Origin: Balanoglossus misakiensis
Lineage: Eukaryota; Hemichordata
Direction: 5' to 3'
DNA: 64,000 nucleotides
Assembly: GCA_040954595.2 (NCBI GenBank)
Contig: CM082588.2
Coordinates: 3,100,001 to 3,164,000, forward strand
Shown here: one piece after another, positions 39,301 to 52,300 of the stretch
Position numbering within the stretch: position 1 is the stretch's first letter
Layout of the letters: the number at the start of each line of letters is the position of its first letter
Notes under the pieces: model-generated
Told to the model about the DNA's origin: nothing
The model's database searches: none
What the model saw: the letters and a program-made list of their open reading frames with translations, nothing else
Position numbers and translations under genes: made by a program

Positions 39301-42300
39301 TGTCAGTGGTGCTGACAGAAGCTGGCTCGCTCACGTCAGCCATGATATTGTTTCTGAAAATGATGAATGAACCCAGCAAAGGGACAGTCAGTCCGAGATT
39401 ACTGTTCAACCAAGTCTGTCAAAAGTAAGTGCTGTATGGAACCTCTCCTGTACAGAGTTACTGTAGTATATGCACCTCTCAGATAATCAGATAATCCTCT
39501 GACGAAACTTTTAATACTTTGCTATATGATAGTGTGCGAGGAGAATACTTGGTGTTTACTGCCGTTGACCATGTCCCAGCATCTAAACAATAATGTTTGG
39601 CAGGTTTCATTGATTTTGGTTGTATTTTCCTGTTCACAGAGCTCCCAGATTCAAGGGCTTCCAACAGCAGGATAGCCATGAATTGCTTCGATATCTGTTA
39701 GACGGGATGAGATCTGAAGAAATCAGGGTACGAATTCCGTTCTTATACAAATTAGTTATTGAATGATACTTCTTGGTATTCAAGATTGTGATCCATTGCC
39801 GTCAGAAACAAAAATCATTTACAAAACTTTCCATGTTTCTCAACAGAGAGTAAAAGAGGGTATTCTCAAGGAATTTGGATTTCAAACCACTGTGAATCCA
39901 AAGATTGTTGATGAAGAAGTTAAAGAGAAAATAAAAGGTGAGAGCTTCGAATGAGGCACTTTCCACAATTGCAAAATTTTATAGTGTACGATTTTACTTT
40001 AATTTTTCCATTACTGTAGTCCTGGGACCTGAACATGTAAAAGTTTCTCATCATGAATACTGTGCAGAAAATACATGTACCCTTGTCTTCTTGCAGACTA
40101 CGGCAAATGTGTCACCAAGACATTCGTGGACAGTGTGTTTGGTGGTCAGCTGATCAGCACAGTGCTGTGTGAAGAATGCCATGTGGTGAGTTCTCTACTC
40201 TGTTGCTACACAGACATTACCCTTTGACCCCCAGTTCCCTCTTCCTCTGTTGCAGTCACCCATATTCATTCAAAACGCAGATTTAAATGATTTATTTTTC
40301 TTTGTTCTTTCTTTCCAGCCTTCTGAAGTCTATGAACCATTTCTCGATTTGTCTCTTCCAATAACAGAAGCCAAAGTGTGGGTAAGTGGTTGAACTTGAA
40401 CTAGTAATAGAGGTACTGTACATGTTTTGCTTAAAATTGGACATGCCATGAATTTTGTTGGATTGAAAATTGCAATTATTATATTCATCACTTTTTTTCT
40501 CTCGCAAACTCCACAGCCTGCCAAAGGCATTTTCCAAAAATGCAAGAGAGGCGGTGTGCCATCGTCACCCAAGAGTCCAACAGCCATCAACGATCAGGAA
40601 AGTCTGTCGGACGGCGTGACGGTGATCAAAAAGGTGGAGGATGAGCCAACAGGTCCCAGCAAGCACCAACAGAAAGCGGCAAAGAAGAAAGCAAAGAAAG
40701 AAGCCAAGGTGAGAATTTCAATTTGCACCTACTTCAGAATGATGTCAGAGGTCAATTGGGGGTCAGAGTGCAAAGGGTTAAATTCAGCCGTTAAAAGTAC
40801 TGGGATTATTACTACTAGTATTTGCCATGGTGTGTGTGTGTGTGGGGGGGGGGGGGGGTTGACAGAAAAGCCAATTCAGTTTTGGAGGCCCAAGAAAATT
40901 CCATAAGAGGTTGTGGAAGTGATTGCAAGAAAAGCTAAAATATGCTCCATATAGAAAACAGGTAGATCGTAATGTTCTGGAAAAAAAGGATTAATCTCTT
41001 GTGAACTTATTATTGATCACTTCACCCAGCAAAACAAGAAGAAAGGAAAGCTTCTGAAGCTTGATGAGAAGAAGGACTCCCAGTCCGAAAATGAGCCTCA
41101 CTTGTTGCGAGACCCGAACGACGCGGACAGCGAGACGTCCATCGACAAGCGGGAGTTACTCATGAGGAAGACCACGCCCCCGGCTGTACACAGCAGGGAC
41201 AGCAGTTTGAGCAGCGGCAGGCGCGGAAGCAGCGTCAGTCCTCTCTTGGACGACGGCGAGAAGACGTCGGTCAAGGAGGAAGAAGACGGAGCGGCGAACG
41301 GTCTGGATCTGCCACCGAAAGAGGAGACGGGCAAAAGGACTAAATCGGAGGGAGCCGAGCCCTCATCGCAGGACGCGCCGCTTGTGAACGGCGCGCTGGA
41401 GGAGGAGGACGCCTTCGATGAGGACGAAGAAGAGGCTGTGGAGAAGATGAAGAAACTGAGTATCGGCCAGGGAGGTGGTGTCGCGCAGATCGAAAAAGGA
41501 GAAGAAACTGCGCATACGTACAAGGGTGAGGAAACTACACAGATGGACAAAGGAGGTGAGTGTAGCCAACCGACCAAGGCAGAGAAGACCGGTGACATGA
41601 ATGGTTGCACCATGGATGATCACCAGGGAGATACCACTGTGAATTCCAAGGAGAACCACAGCATCCAGGAGATGCTGCAGAACCTGCCCAACGGAGACAT
41701 CGGGCAGCACGAGAGCGGCGACGCCTCGGACAAATGCGCCAAACCAGACCCGGAGAAACCCAAGCACGATGTTGCGGTCTTGGAAGAGCTGGGCGCAGTG
41801 GGAGGGACGGACGTCTCTAGCAGCAGCATTGAAATCAAGAAAGCCATGGTGCCTCTGGGCCCCAAGTATCAAAGCAGAGAACACGAGTGCTCCATTCAGT
41901 CGTGTCTCAGTCAGTTCACAGCTCAGGAATTACTCACAGGGAAAAACAAATTTGGATGTGAAAACTGCACCAAGATGAAACATAGAGGTGAGTTTTGAAA
42001 ATAAAGACAGGGTGAGCCTGTGGAAGATCCCATATCATTTACATGTCCATTACTTGTATGCATCAAATCTTAATCATTTCTTATTTTTATATTGTCAGAT
42101 TCCAAGGATGCCAAAATTGTCTACACAAATGCCAGCAAGCAGTTACTCTTACACCATACTCCTCCAATATTGACTTTACATCTTAAAAGATTCCAGCAGG
42201 TAAGTTGTGTTCTCCTTGTGTGTACAGTACAGTACAGTGCAGTGCAGTGCAGTGCAATTCATAAAATGCTGTTTCATTCGTCTCTCCTACAGGCCGGCTA

Positions 42301-42966
42301 TAGTTTACGCAAAGTCAACCGACATGTAGATTTCCCCCTGACCTTAGACTTGGCACCATTCTGCAGTGAAAATTGCAAGGTAAGTTTGGCAGACAGTGGA
42401 TTTATAAATCACATATATTAGAACTTCATTTACTTCATGACTGGCCCCTATAGACAGGTTTTACAGTATGTTTGTAATATATTTTTGTGTGTTTACAGGA
42501 TGTAGCAGATAGCCACAATAGAATATGTTATTCACTGTACGGCGTTGTAGAACACAGTGGGAGACTGCAAGGGGGTCACTACACGGCCTACGTCAAAGTA
42601 CGACAACCATCCCAGAGACTGCTCAGCTTTGTACAGTACATACAGCACGGCAAGAAAACAAACAAACAAGTCAACATGTACAAAGAACAACAGAACATGG
42701 CCGACGCGAAATCTGAGGACTCCAACAATCAGGAGGTTGCCGTGGTGACCCAGAGGTCCGACCAAGATGGCTGCCATGATGTCAATGGAATTGAAGAAGA
42801 AAAGTCCTCGTCCGACTATTCCCGGCCCTTCACTGATTTCGAACCGCCCGATAAACCAACCGAGGGCAAGTGGTATTACATCAGTGACACTCACGTCACT
42901 GAAGTCAGCGAATCGAAAGTTCTGAACAGCCAGGCGTATATTTTATTCTACGAGCGACTGCTCTGA
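36333..42966 (+). CDS. USP45: Ubiquitin carboxyl-terminal hydrolase, USP16/USP45 type
   Basis: Cysteine deubiquitinase with an N-terminal ZnF-UBP domain. 18 exons: 36333-36426, 37195-37280, 37666-37791, 37904-38007, 38135-38247, 38489-38580, 38860-38907, 39030-39158, 39294-39424, 39640-39727, 39847-39937, 40097-40185, 40319-40381, 40517-40708, 41030-41987, 42099-42199, 42293-42379 and 42499-42966. Total 3,060 nt, 1,019 aa, against about 815-825 in vertebrates. The zinc finger spans exons 2-5 (CEHISKS, CLQCG, HALKHF, WCYECD). The catalytic Cys box is [16 protein letters not shown] (exon 7); the His box is GHYTAYVK and the end [13 protein letters not shown] (exon 18). Exon 15 carries a roughly 250-residue acidic insertion before [11 protein letters not shown] and a CENC zinc knuckle. 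Similarity looks closer to USP45 ([22 protein letters not shown]), but it is probably the pre-duplication orthologue of both. A polar insertion also separates the His box from the end. Confidence 0.93.
36463..36611. mobile_element. MITE-like element, second copy (in USP16/45 intron 1)
   Basis: Begins TACAGTCTAACCTGT and ends ACAGGTTTGACTGTA (36597-36611); the termini are inverted repeats with one mismatch and TA on both sides. Internally it has CTATAGTGGCCA and its inverted counterpart, matching the element at 22484-22666. Confidence 0.72.
40844..40858. repeat. Poly-G tract after a TG run in USP16/45 intron
   Basis: Fifteen consecutive G preceded by a short (TG)n run. Confidence 0.85.
42222..42256. 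repeat. CAGTA/CAGTG pentanucleotide microsatellite
   Basis: Tandem ACAGT/GCAGT units in the intron between exons 16 and 17 of USP16/45. Confidence 0.8.
42440..42469. repeat. MITE terminus fragment
   Basis: ACTGGCCCCTATAGACAGG followed by TTTTACAGTA matches one end of the MITE-like elements at 22484 and 36463, in an intron of USP16/45. No second terminus was found. Confidence 0.45.
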
Positions 42967-44711
42967 TGAACAGAATTTCTGTTGAATTTAAATGGCCTTA
43001 TCAAGTCGTGTGCGCACGACGATAAGCAATATTCAAAGAAAGGTGCATCATTTATATTTGTTTTGCAATTTCAATGAATGCAGCTGATGTTGTTGGGCCT
43101 CTCATATCATCACTCGCTGTCATTTTCATTCTGTTTATTTTTAAATGGAAGATTTATCATTCAAGGAAGTGGGACTAAATTAAATGGGATGAAATAAGTT
43201 AAGATGGATGAACTGAGAATTCAAATTGTTATATTTGTAGACCTTTGTAGAATATCTTGTGCAATCTGAGTCAAGTCTTTTGCTTGAGCTTTTAGTCTCG
43301 GCAATAGAGTACTAAAAGTTTTGACAATTTCAAGAAAAATGTCAGGAATTCTGAAATACTGTGACTTTTATTATGTGAAAATTGTCGACCATTATTTTGC
43401 CAGGTAAAATTTTTGATTGTATAAAGTTGAACCTTTTGCCTTCAATTTTGCCATCTTTTCAGCAGCAACTTTCATGAGAAATTTGAATTATCAGCATTTT
43501 AAAAAGACATGATCTTGATTCATTTTGCACTTTGTATTTAAAATCTTATGCAACTCATGAACTGAATTCTTTGAGCACTTACACTTATATGTCAGTTGTA
43601 CGAATTCTTGTAGTGTAAAATACAAGCTAATGAATATTGAATATGTTGACAATGCTGTCAATTTCAATGTCTTTTCGTCTCGTATGGTGACGTAAATTAT
43701 TTGTCAACTTGTGTGCATATGTGTTTGTGTGCATACCAGTGTGTACTTTAATAGAAATAGTTGCATATTGTAGTAACAGTTTCATGATACGACATTTAAT
43801 TAACTGCTGCAAATATATTCCAGTATTATAATGTGTTCACAAGAGACTTTTGCACTGTTTTTTGAGCATTGAAAACTTGTGTAACAGAACACTGAACTAA
43901 GGAAACACAGTTTACATGGCCCAATTTTAGAGAAATCTGTCTTTCTGGAACACAGTACATTTTCTGAACATGAATTTACTATTTGTGCAATTTCCACATG
44001 TTCATGTGTACATTGAAATTCAGATGAAACTGGGTGGAGTCATGGGCCACAGAGTAGCGTGGAGTTTGGTCATGAATTAAAATAACATTCCTTTAATTCC
44101 AGTTCGTCTATATAAGAGATTCTCTATGCAGTGACCCTTCATTTAATATAGTAACCTTTGAACCAATCACTTAACACTTTCAATAGTCTAATAGGACATT
44201 TGGGCTGATAGAATTTAGAAATAAATGTCAATCTGTTGCTGAATCAATATTTGCTGAATCAGAATCTGAAACCGGTTTTGTGGTGCATGAATGTGAGTCT
44301 GATTTTGATGCAATTATTAATAAAAATTGATGGACAAATTCTCAGGGCAATGCCGATATTGTTGTACATTTAAATTTGAAAGTTTTAAATGGACTTATAG
44401 GATATTAATCAGGAATCAATATTTGACTAATGGAACTTTGATTCACCGGATCAAATTAGACAATGTGAATATTTTCATGTGATGTTTTATGTAGGAAAGT
44501 GTCTGCTGTTTTTCTTTTGAAAAATGTATATTTTGTGTAATGTTGTATGGTTTCAACGTCCACTTTGTAAATTTCACAACTGATTTAAAAATTCATGTCA
44601 CCATTCACAGTTTCCAGAAGGTAGGACTAGCCTTTTACCGTAAAGAGGTGCTTGATTTGCTTCAGAGGGGAAAGGTTATGAGGTTAGTATTGGTAACCAG
44701 CGATTATGGAA

Positions 44712-44725
44712 GGGGGGGGGGGGGG
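44712..44725. repeat. Poly-G tract
   Basis: Fourteen consecutive G in the USP16/45 3' flank. Confidence 0.8.
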
Positions 44726-46090
44726 TGGCACCCCTAGCTGAATCTGTAGGGATAGGGAGACTGTGAAGACAATCCACTTGATGTAATAAAGAGAATGTTG
44801 ACATAGCAGAAATGCTCTGGTTGGATTAACGGTGTCAAGATCAGTGTATTGCATTAAAGTAATTTGGATTGCATTCTATGATTCTGTTTTCCTTTACTCA
44901 CAAATGACAGATTCTGGTGTTGATATTAATGGTCTCATCATGGGTGATGGCTATGGGGTGAGAACACAGGCAAAGTTTGAATATTAACATCAGTCTGGGC
45001 ACATCTATGATACGTGTCAGGACAGAAAGACATACAGACGGACGGACAGAGCCTAGGTAATCCGTGAGTACACTGTACCCCCTCGCCTCAAATTCATAAA
45101 TGTGAGCGGGCCAATAAACCACAAGAGTCACATCTTGCAAAAAAAACCTGACTTTAATATCAAATATCCAGTATTTTATACAAACCTGTCTCCGCCTGTA
45201 CAATAACAATGATAAGTACACCGTGCCTATTTACAAATCACGAATGATTTCTGTGCTTGGGTATGCGTCTAACATCTCTAATTCAACACACTCTAATACT
45301 GTCAAAGTCAATAATGAACAAAACTCAGAAAAATAATGTGTCGTCGCTGCGTCGTTTGCACAATAGGATTAGAAATCAAGCATTAACATTAAAGAAAAAT
45401 ATAAAAATTTACAAACATGATTTGTATTTGATCTACACTGACATGATGTCAACGTGAGTATAGTGAATCTGCCTTGGAGATTAAAGCTGTAACATCATTG
45501 TTTATAAACCCCAAAGGCTGGTTCATGTTTGTAGATTAAATTGATGCAACATTAACCCTGGAAGCAATCAATGACAAAGATGCGAAGTTTCAGCTGTCTA
45601 ATTTTTCAGTTCTATTTCCAATTACACCAGGGATTTAATGCATTTGGGTATTGAAGTCATTATTATGTGCTTGTGAATACAACGAAATAATACTTTGGAC
45701 AAAAACTTGCTTGATGTAAATACCCTGGCACACGCTTGATCATGATATAGTCACCCCCAAATAATAGGGGAACCCCTGATTGTGTGTAAGATTTATATGC
45801 TCTGTTTATGTAAATTAACATCAGAATTTTGAAAAAAGTTTCACACTATGGAATGTAATAATCATGTAGGGGAAAACATTGAATATTGTACTGGAGAATT
45901 TCAGTGCATGAGTGTATGGACGGATCTCTGTAAAAGCACAGAATGAAGTACAGTCGATTGACAAGACGTCACGAAAATGTTAAAAAAAAATTGTAACACA
46001 AATTTGCATAATGCTGACAACACTGAAGAAAAAATTGAGATGCCATTTGCATGGTCACTTTCAACACTGCAAGTAACCCGACTTGGAAGG

Positions 46091-46096
46091 TTTATT
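46091..46096 (-). terminator. CCDC81: AATAAA poly(A) signal of CCDC81
   Basis: TTTATT on the plus strand, 215 bp downstream of the CCDC81 stop codon on the minus strand. Confidence 0.5.
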
Positions 46097-46310
46097 TCCT
46101 CAAATACAGCAACAACATGACAGAAAATTCCTAATGGTCACAACACACATTCGGAACACAGTGCATGCCATGCAGTCAGTTCGTTTCTCTCTGTCTCGCT
46201 TTTTTTTGAAATATTTAAAAAGAAATTCTCTGGTCCATTGCATACGAGGATGAGATCGCAGAAAAATTGTCCATCGCCATGGAAACCTAGGAAGCATCCA
46301 ACGAATGATG

Positions 46311-49300
46311 TTACATGATAAGTCTTGATCCGGGGATGTAGCGCGATTCGCTCCATATATTCGATTCGCCGCAATTTTCCACTCGTCTCTTGCACTGCGC
46401 ACAGCGGTGGTACTTGTCGCACTGTTCGTGAAGAAGCATTCCTGGACTGCTCGCGCGGAGACGCTCTTCGAGTTCCCGGCGTCGTTTCATCTCGTATGCC
46501 TTCTTCCAGTCTGATTCCAGCGACTTGCGATTGCTGAAGTTGCGTTCATGCTGTCCAGCTCGATCAGCAATTAAACTGAAATATTGAAAATGATCAACAG
46601 TTATATCAAGTGGCCTGTCATATTGGCTTTACCACTATGTAGAATATACTGTATATTTGAGCTGTGTTTTGTACACCCACGGCCAACTTGAGAGATATGT
46701 AATGTTATATTTGACTTACTCTCTTCTAGTGCGTTCAAGCATCTCCACTTCATCTTTCTGATGTTTCAAATGTCGCAGGATTTTGTCGCGTTTCCTATGG
46801 GCCACAGTTTCCAGCTGTTCCTGGTAAAGCTCATGGGCACGGCGACGTTGCTCGGCCAGTTTTTCGTTGGTGAAGTCGTTCTTGCCAAAGATGGGTTCTT
46901 TGGAGTCAGAGACAGCGCCTGGTAGAGGCAGGGGCTTGAACCGTACCTAGAGTAGGGAAACACGTAAATTAAATTTCATCACGTACAGCCTGTAGTAGAA
47001 CTTTACTATTACCAGGCTGATGAAAGCATCATGGGAAATTTCCAAGATGGCGGAAGTTGACATGCAGACAAGTTCAAATTTATTTAAACTTGCAGGAGAG
47101 ATAGTCTTAATATAAGGAAGGACACAGAAGGAAATAATGAATTCACAGCCTTATAGATACTAACTAATACACTTGTAGGTGCTGTCATTCCCCCCCCCCC
47201 CCTACTTTTGAGAATAATGTCTAAATCTCACTGCACTGTTGCTAGGGTAACTAATCTAAGTACTAACTACTCTAAACGGTCCTTCACTAAGCCTCATTGG
47301 ACATCCCTTGTTGAACGGCAGGATGATCTTAGGAACTGGCAGTGAAAGAGGCCCTAATGTTTTCTGTGAAGTCAAAGAGGTGGGGCTGGTCTGGCCGTTG
47401 GAACGGACAGGGTCTGGAAGGGTGCTATCAGACGGATCAGGCAAGAGGTTACGGATACGAATCTAGGAAGACGAGAAAGAGACAGTCACGAGAGGAAATA
47501 GTTAAAGAGTAGGAAAAACCTGTGACATGGATAAATTCATAATACTGAAAAAAAATTGAAACATGAAGCAAAAACAATTGCAAATACAGCAACTATCAAC
47601 CTAATATTTATTGAGTGATGTTGACTGAAATTCAATAGTCTTTGTCAATGTCAACGTCTAGCTTACCTGTGCTGATAGTGCTCGTTGATAAGCATCACAT
47701 TGTTCGCGCTTTTCCTTCAGGTATTGCTCTCGTTGGAATGCAAGGCTGTGGAGTAAACAATAATACACGTTATCAATCTACAATTCCGTGTCACTCAAAC
47801 TGACTTGATTGCTTGATTATTAATGACCACCATTCAAAGATGGGCCACTCATAAGAACATTTTTCTGTATCCTCAGACGTTGTCCGGCTAACAAACATCT
47901 CAAAACTTACTCTTCTGCAAGCTGCACTTGTTCCAGTCTCTCCAGAAACTCCTGGTCGTGCTTTCTTTTCGTGCTTTGGGCCACTTTATTTTCAACTTGT
48001 TTTGCCAATTCCGTAGCCAATTCGTCCTGTTTGAGGAACCTGGGTGGTGTTAGTGGACGGTGCTGGAAGACGTAAGATCTCTGTGAAAATAGAAAATTTA
48101 CTGATTAGGGAAGAATTTCCACTAGATGATTGGTATGTCTGTTACTTGAATGTTTGTAATTATTCCCAAACTAAATTTTTCCCGAGTATCTTGAGCTGTT
48201 GTCTATCTATTTTAACTTTATAAATTAGCTCTTTTTTTTGAAGGACTCACATGAAACTCTGAGGACCGTTCGCGTTTCTTGTTCTTAATGGCCTCGGCGA
48301 CACCCAGATTGAATGCCGCGATTTTCTGACTCTCATGTCGATTGCCGAGGTTTTGAGCCTGTAACGAAGAACAGATTCATGTTAGTTGTGTTTAAAAGAA
48401 CTGGAATTGATATACAGATTACAAAATAGAACAATCAAAATTTAACCAAAAAGGAAACTTCTGAATGACATCATAGGTCACCAAGGGGTCAGGGGTCAAT
48501 GGTTCTCTACTGGCCCTTGGCATGGACACAGAAAAACAACTGTACCTGTTCCCTGACGATGGCCTCAGTATCTTTCATGTGTTGGAACTGTTGCAAGAGC
48601 CTGTCTTGCTCCATTTCTTTCCGGCGGCGTTCAAGTTCGAACGATATGGGGATGTTGCGGCTCTCGCGCTGGTGGCACAGGTAACAGAGTTCTTGCCCGG
48701 CCATGGTGCTGTGGCCGCATGCCGATGATGGCGGAGTGGGAATCCGGAAGTAGACCTCTGGAGTTGTGCGTGGCCGCATCATTTCCCGGGGACTACCGGG
48801 CTTGCTGGGAGGCGGCGAGGGCGTCAGGGCCGCCCCGCGAATGCCCCTGGGAGCAGACGGTGACTGCGGGGTCAGGAGGTCATCGGTGAGACTTATCCCA
48901 GTGGCCTTTGCGGTGGGTGCCAACTGTCTGGACAGACCACGTCCGGTGGGACTTACAGGCTTCTTGGGCGATTCCTCAGCTATAAAACAAACAGAAATTA
49001 AAATTTTACAGCATACAATGTATAATACACATGGTAAACAGTACGTGAGTTGTGATCTGGTGACAGATTTTTCGGTATCATGTTTTAGCAAGCAGTGTTA
49101 ACCACCATGATGACACCTCTCGTAATGAAACAAACAATCAATCTTACCTTCTCCCTCTCTCTGATCTTCTTCATCACCTGTCTCCCCCTCCCCTCCATCT
49201 TCTCTCTCAGCCTCCTCACCGGTCTGTGTCGCCGATGACTTCTTGCCGTCGGGCACCTCCTCCCCCTCCTCATCAGATTCCTTAATGGCTGGCATCGTGC

Positions 49301-52300
49301 TCTTGCGGGGTGTCTTCCCATCATCCTCTGGGGCTAGGCCCTCTATGGTAGTTCCGATCCTGTTAGAAACACAGATTGCTCTTAGTTTCTCAAAAGAGAG
49401 TCAACTGATCTAAACATGCACCTCTGAAAAAAGAACTGAGAATGGAGGACTTGCTGTCTTCTACAGACAAAATGTTTTTCCACCCTTTCACCATAAGATG
49501 ACTAGTTCCATCAATTCTTTTCAGTGCGCTGGTTGAATCCATCAAATCAAAAGGCAACACCTTTTTATAAAAATAAATGGCTGTCTCTATTGTGTCTGGC
49601 AAACAGAATCAATATGTTGCATCATGACTTCAAAATTAAATCTTTCCTTAGTATTGAAAAATTTAATTTTGAAACAGATAAAAGGAGAAAGGAAAAAAAG
49701 CCTGCAATGTTTAATTTCGTGGTAACTGATATCATCGCAAAGGGCTTTGTGAATGGGTACAAGAATTCAGTGTTGCTAAAGTCCGGGAATGGTTTACCGC
49801 AAGCTTTAGAATGCTTTGTGTTCTCTGTTTACTGGATACAGTGTACTTTTACAAGCTCGTTTACTGGCAAGTGTTGGCATAATTACATACTTGTGTTGCA
49901 CAGAAATCAAAGACTTTACTCAGCTGTAACCTTATCTGTCTGGCACAGTAGAATAGCCCGCCACTGTTGTCACCTTGATGGGCTATTCCACAGTATGTGG
50001 AATAAGGGTGACAGCATTTGGCATGTAAGGGCTGAGTATGTCCTTGGGGAAATAGTGAGTTTCAAGAGACAAGTTTATCGCATTGTTTCGTATAGAATGA
50101 GTCAAGTTAAACAAAGGACTATTATTCTCAAGTTCCTGAAGAAATATCATAACTTTAAAAGTGAGTTACATCAGCTCTCCTAAAGGTTACCAATGAAGTT
50201 ATTGACAGATGTGTTCCAGTTTATAGATTTTATTACCGCTTGTAAACATAACATTGACAGTGTAAAGGCAGCAATATCATTTTTATAGGGCCTGTTATAA
50301 CATACCTGTTCTAAAGCTGTAACAATGTACTAAAATGTAAATACATTGTTACAGAGATGTATAGCAATTTATTGGCTGAAATTACACATACTTCACCGGT
50401 GACACCAGTCAACATAACTGACCAGTGTAGTTTTCTGTCGTCAAGACGACCAGTTGCGGTATTTTTGTTTCTTTGGGGTTTTAGAGTTAGAGTAAACATT
50501 TCCCTTTGCAGTAAACATTTGCTTTTGAGATTGGAAGAATTGTATCTATAGTGAATAACTGGTAGTCTGCCTGAGGTACCAATCAGTACGGAGTCTATAT
50601 ATTTTGGTTGTGTTAGTTTCTGGTTGTCAGCTGTCTATATTCTCATCTTAGAGACAATTTGGGAGCAATGATTATAGCTCTATGGTCCATGTCTGTGTCA
50701 AAACCACACCAAAGTCCTCATGGATTTTGTAACCTTTTGAGCCTATGAACCACTTCTTGTCATCAAAACCCCAGCTTATAAAAACATTTCCTGCGGCAAA
50801 TTGACACACATTATGCAACACAGATAGGGATTTTAGACCAGTACAACAGCCCTAAGATATCTGACGTGCAGCCAGGCAATTACAATTGAGTGTTAGTTAG
50901 CAAGGACCGTCATGAGGGGCACTTTTCAAGTTAGTCAAACATGTACATGTATATGTAGTAATCATTAGCTCCTAAGTTTCTATGACAACAATTAGCATCC
51001 CATCACCAAGCAACCGCTGAAGCTGTATATGTAGCAAATTCACAACAAGACTCAGTTTGATGATTTGATAATTTCTGAACTTACCTCCTGATAAGGAGAT
51101 AGATGAATCAAAAAGAAAACAAAACAAACAAATTATTATGCATTTTTCTTAAAACAATGATTCCCTGTAATTCTTTATTTCAAACATTATTATTGGGATT
51201 AATGTTTCGCAAGTTATAAAACACCTGAAATGGTTGACTTTAATATTTGTTAGGTTTAATAAAAATACATATTTTTGTTAGAATAAAAGCTGACGTTACA
51301 TGATGATTTTTAGTTTCACTGCAAACATGTAGATTTGAAGAGATAATTTTGGAATATCAAACACTAAAATGGCGCCAAGTGGCACTTTAAGAATATAATA
51401 TACATTTCATAAAAATCTTTTATCAGCAAGGCCCATGTAATTGACTTATATTCAAAACTCCACTGCAAATATCCTTTTTTTAAAAATTATATGAAAAATA
51501 AACAAAATGTTTAGTCAGTATTTTCAATGACTTACCTTGGCAGTACAAGTGTGTTTGATGTGTGTGGTCTGTAAGTTGTTGCTCTAGACATCACTGAATC
51601 TGCAGTGTCTGGCCTCTGTGGGGAGAAAAACAAAGAAACATTCATGGCTCAAAGTAATTAGGAAATAACAGAACTATTTCTTTTCTTGACGTACAGTACA
51701 TGGATATTTAGAAACGTTTTAGGCAGGTGTTTTTTTACCGACTATAATCACTCACCTACAGTAATTTACAAATGACTAGCCATAATCTAGAAAGCATTAA
51801 TATAACATGTTACCATGACAAAAGAATTAATCTGCATGTAAACTGCCATGAATTATAAATTGACTAGTCACACACATAGTGTTTTCATGGGGAAGTTGGA
51901 TCTATATCCTCAAGGTTATGTTGGCTAGTGTTGTTCTCTGTTTGTACATGTACAGCTCTTTGCATTCACAGCAAAGCTTACTGTGTGTTTTGAGATCAAA
52001 TGACACGGGCAACATCCATGTCTGGGTGTGCTGCCATTATCAAAATCCTGAATCAAGCAATTATTTCAAGATGAAAATGTCACAATCACATGGCAACAAA
52101 GTGATATTGTACTTTTAGTGCCTGCTTTTTACAGAGTTTGCAAAACAGTGCACTGGTAGCAGCTTAGATACCGGCACTCCATTCCACTACCATGTTCTTG
52201 CACTTGGTAGCTCAAACAATTCCTGTAACCGTGGACAACCTAACTGTTAGACCCAGTGTGGTGCTATTTGCTGGGCAAATAAAACTTAGGTCACTTGACA

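Larger units (their letters stand above)
42967..46310. other. USP16/45 3' UTR and convergent intergenic DNA
   Basis: About 3.3 kb without a recognised gene. Plus-strand AATAAA signals at 44319-44324 and 44785-44790 could end the USP transcript. A 14-G run lies at 44712-44725. On the minus strand AATAAA (TTTATT at 46091-46096) lies about 215 bp past the CCDC81 stop. The minus-strand frame at 44898-45221 looks like translated simple repeat (GGAC/AGAC), not a gene. Confidence 0.5.

Noticed and set aside
41098-41884. Long minus-strand frames (171 and 173 codons)
   Set aside because: Shadows of the GC-rich acidic USP16/45 exon; Ser/Leu-rich complement of Glu/Lys codons with no domain.
44898-45221. 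Minus-strand 107-codon frame with SVRPSVCLSV
   Set aside because: This phrase is the translation of GGAC/AGAC simple repeat and recurs by chance in many genomes; no domain.
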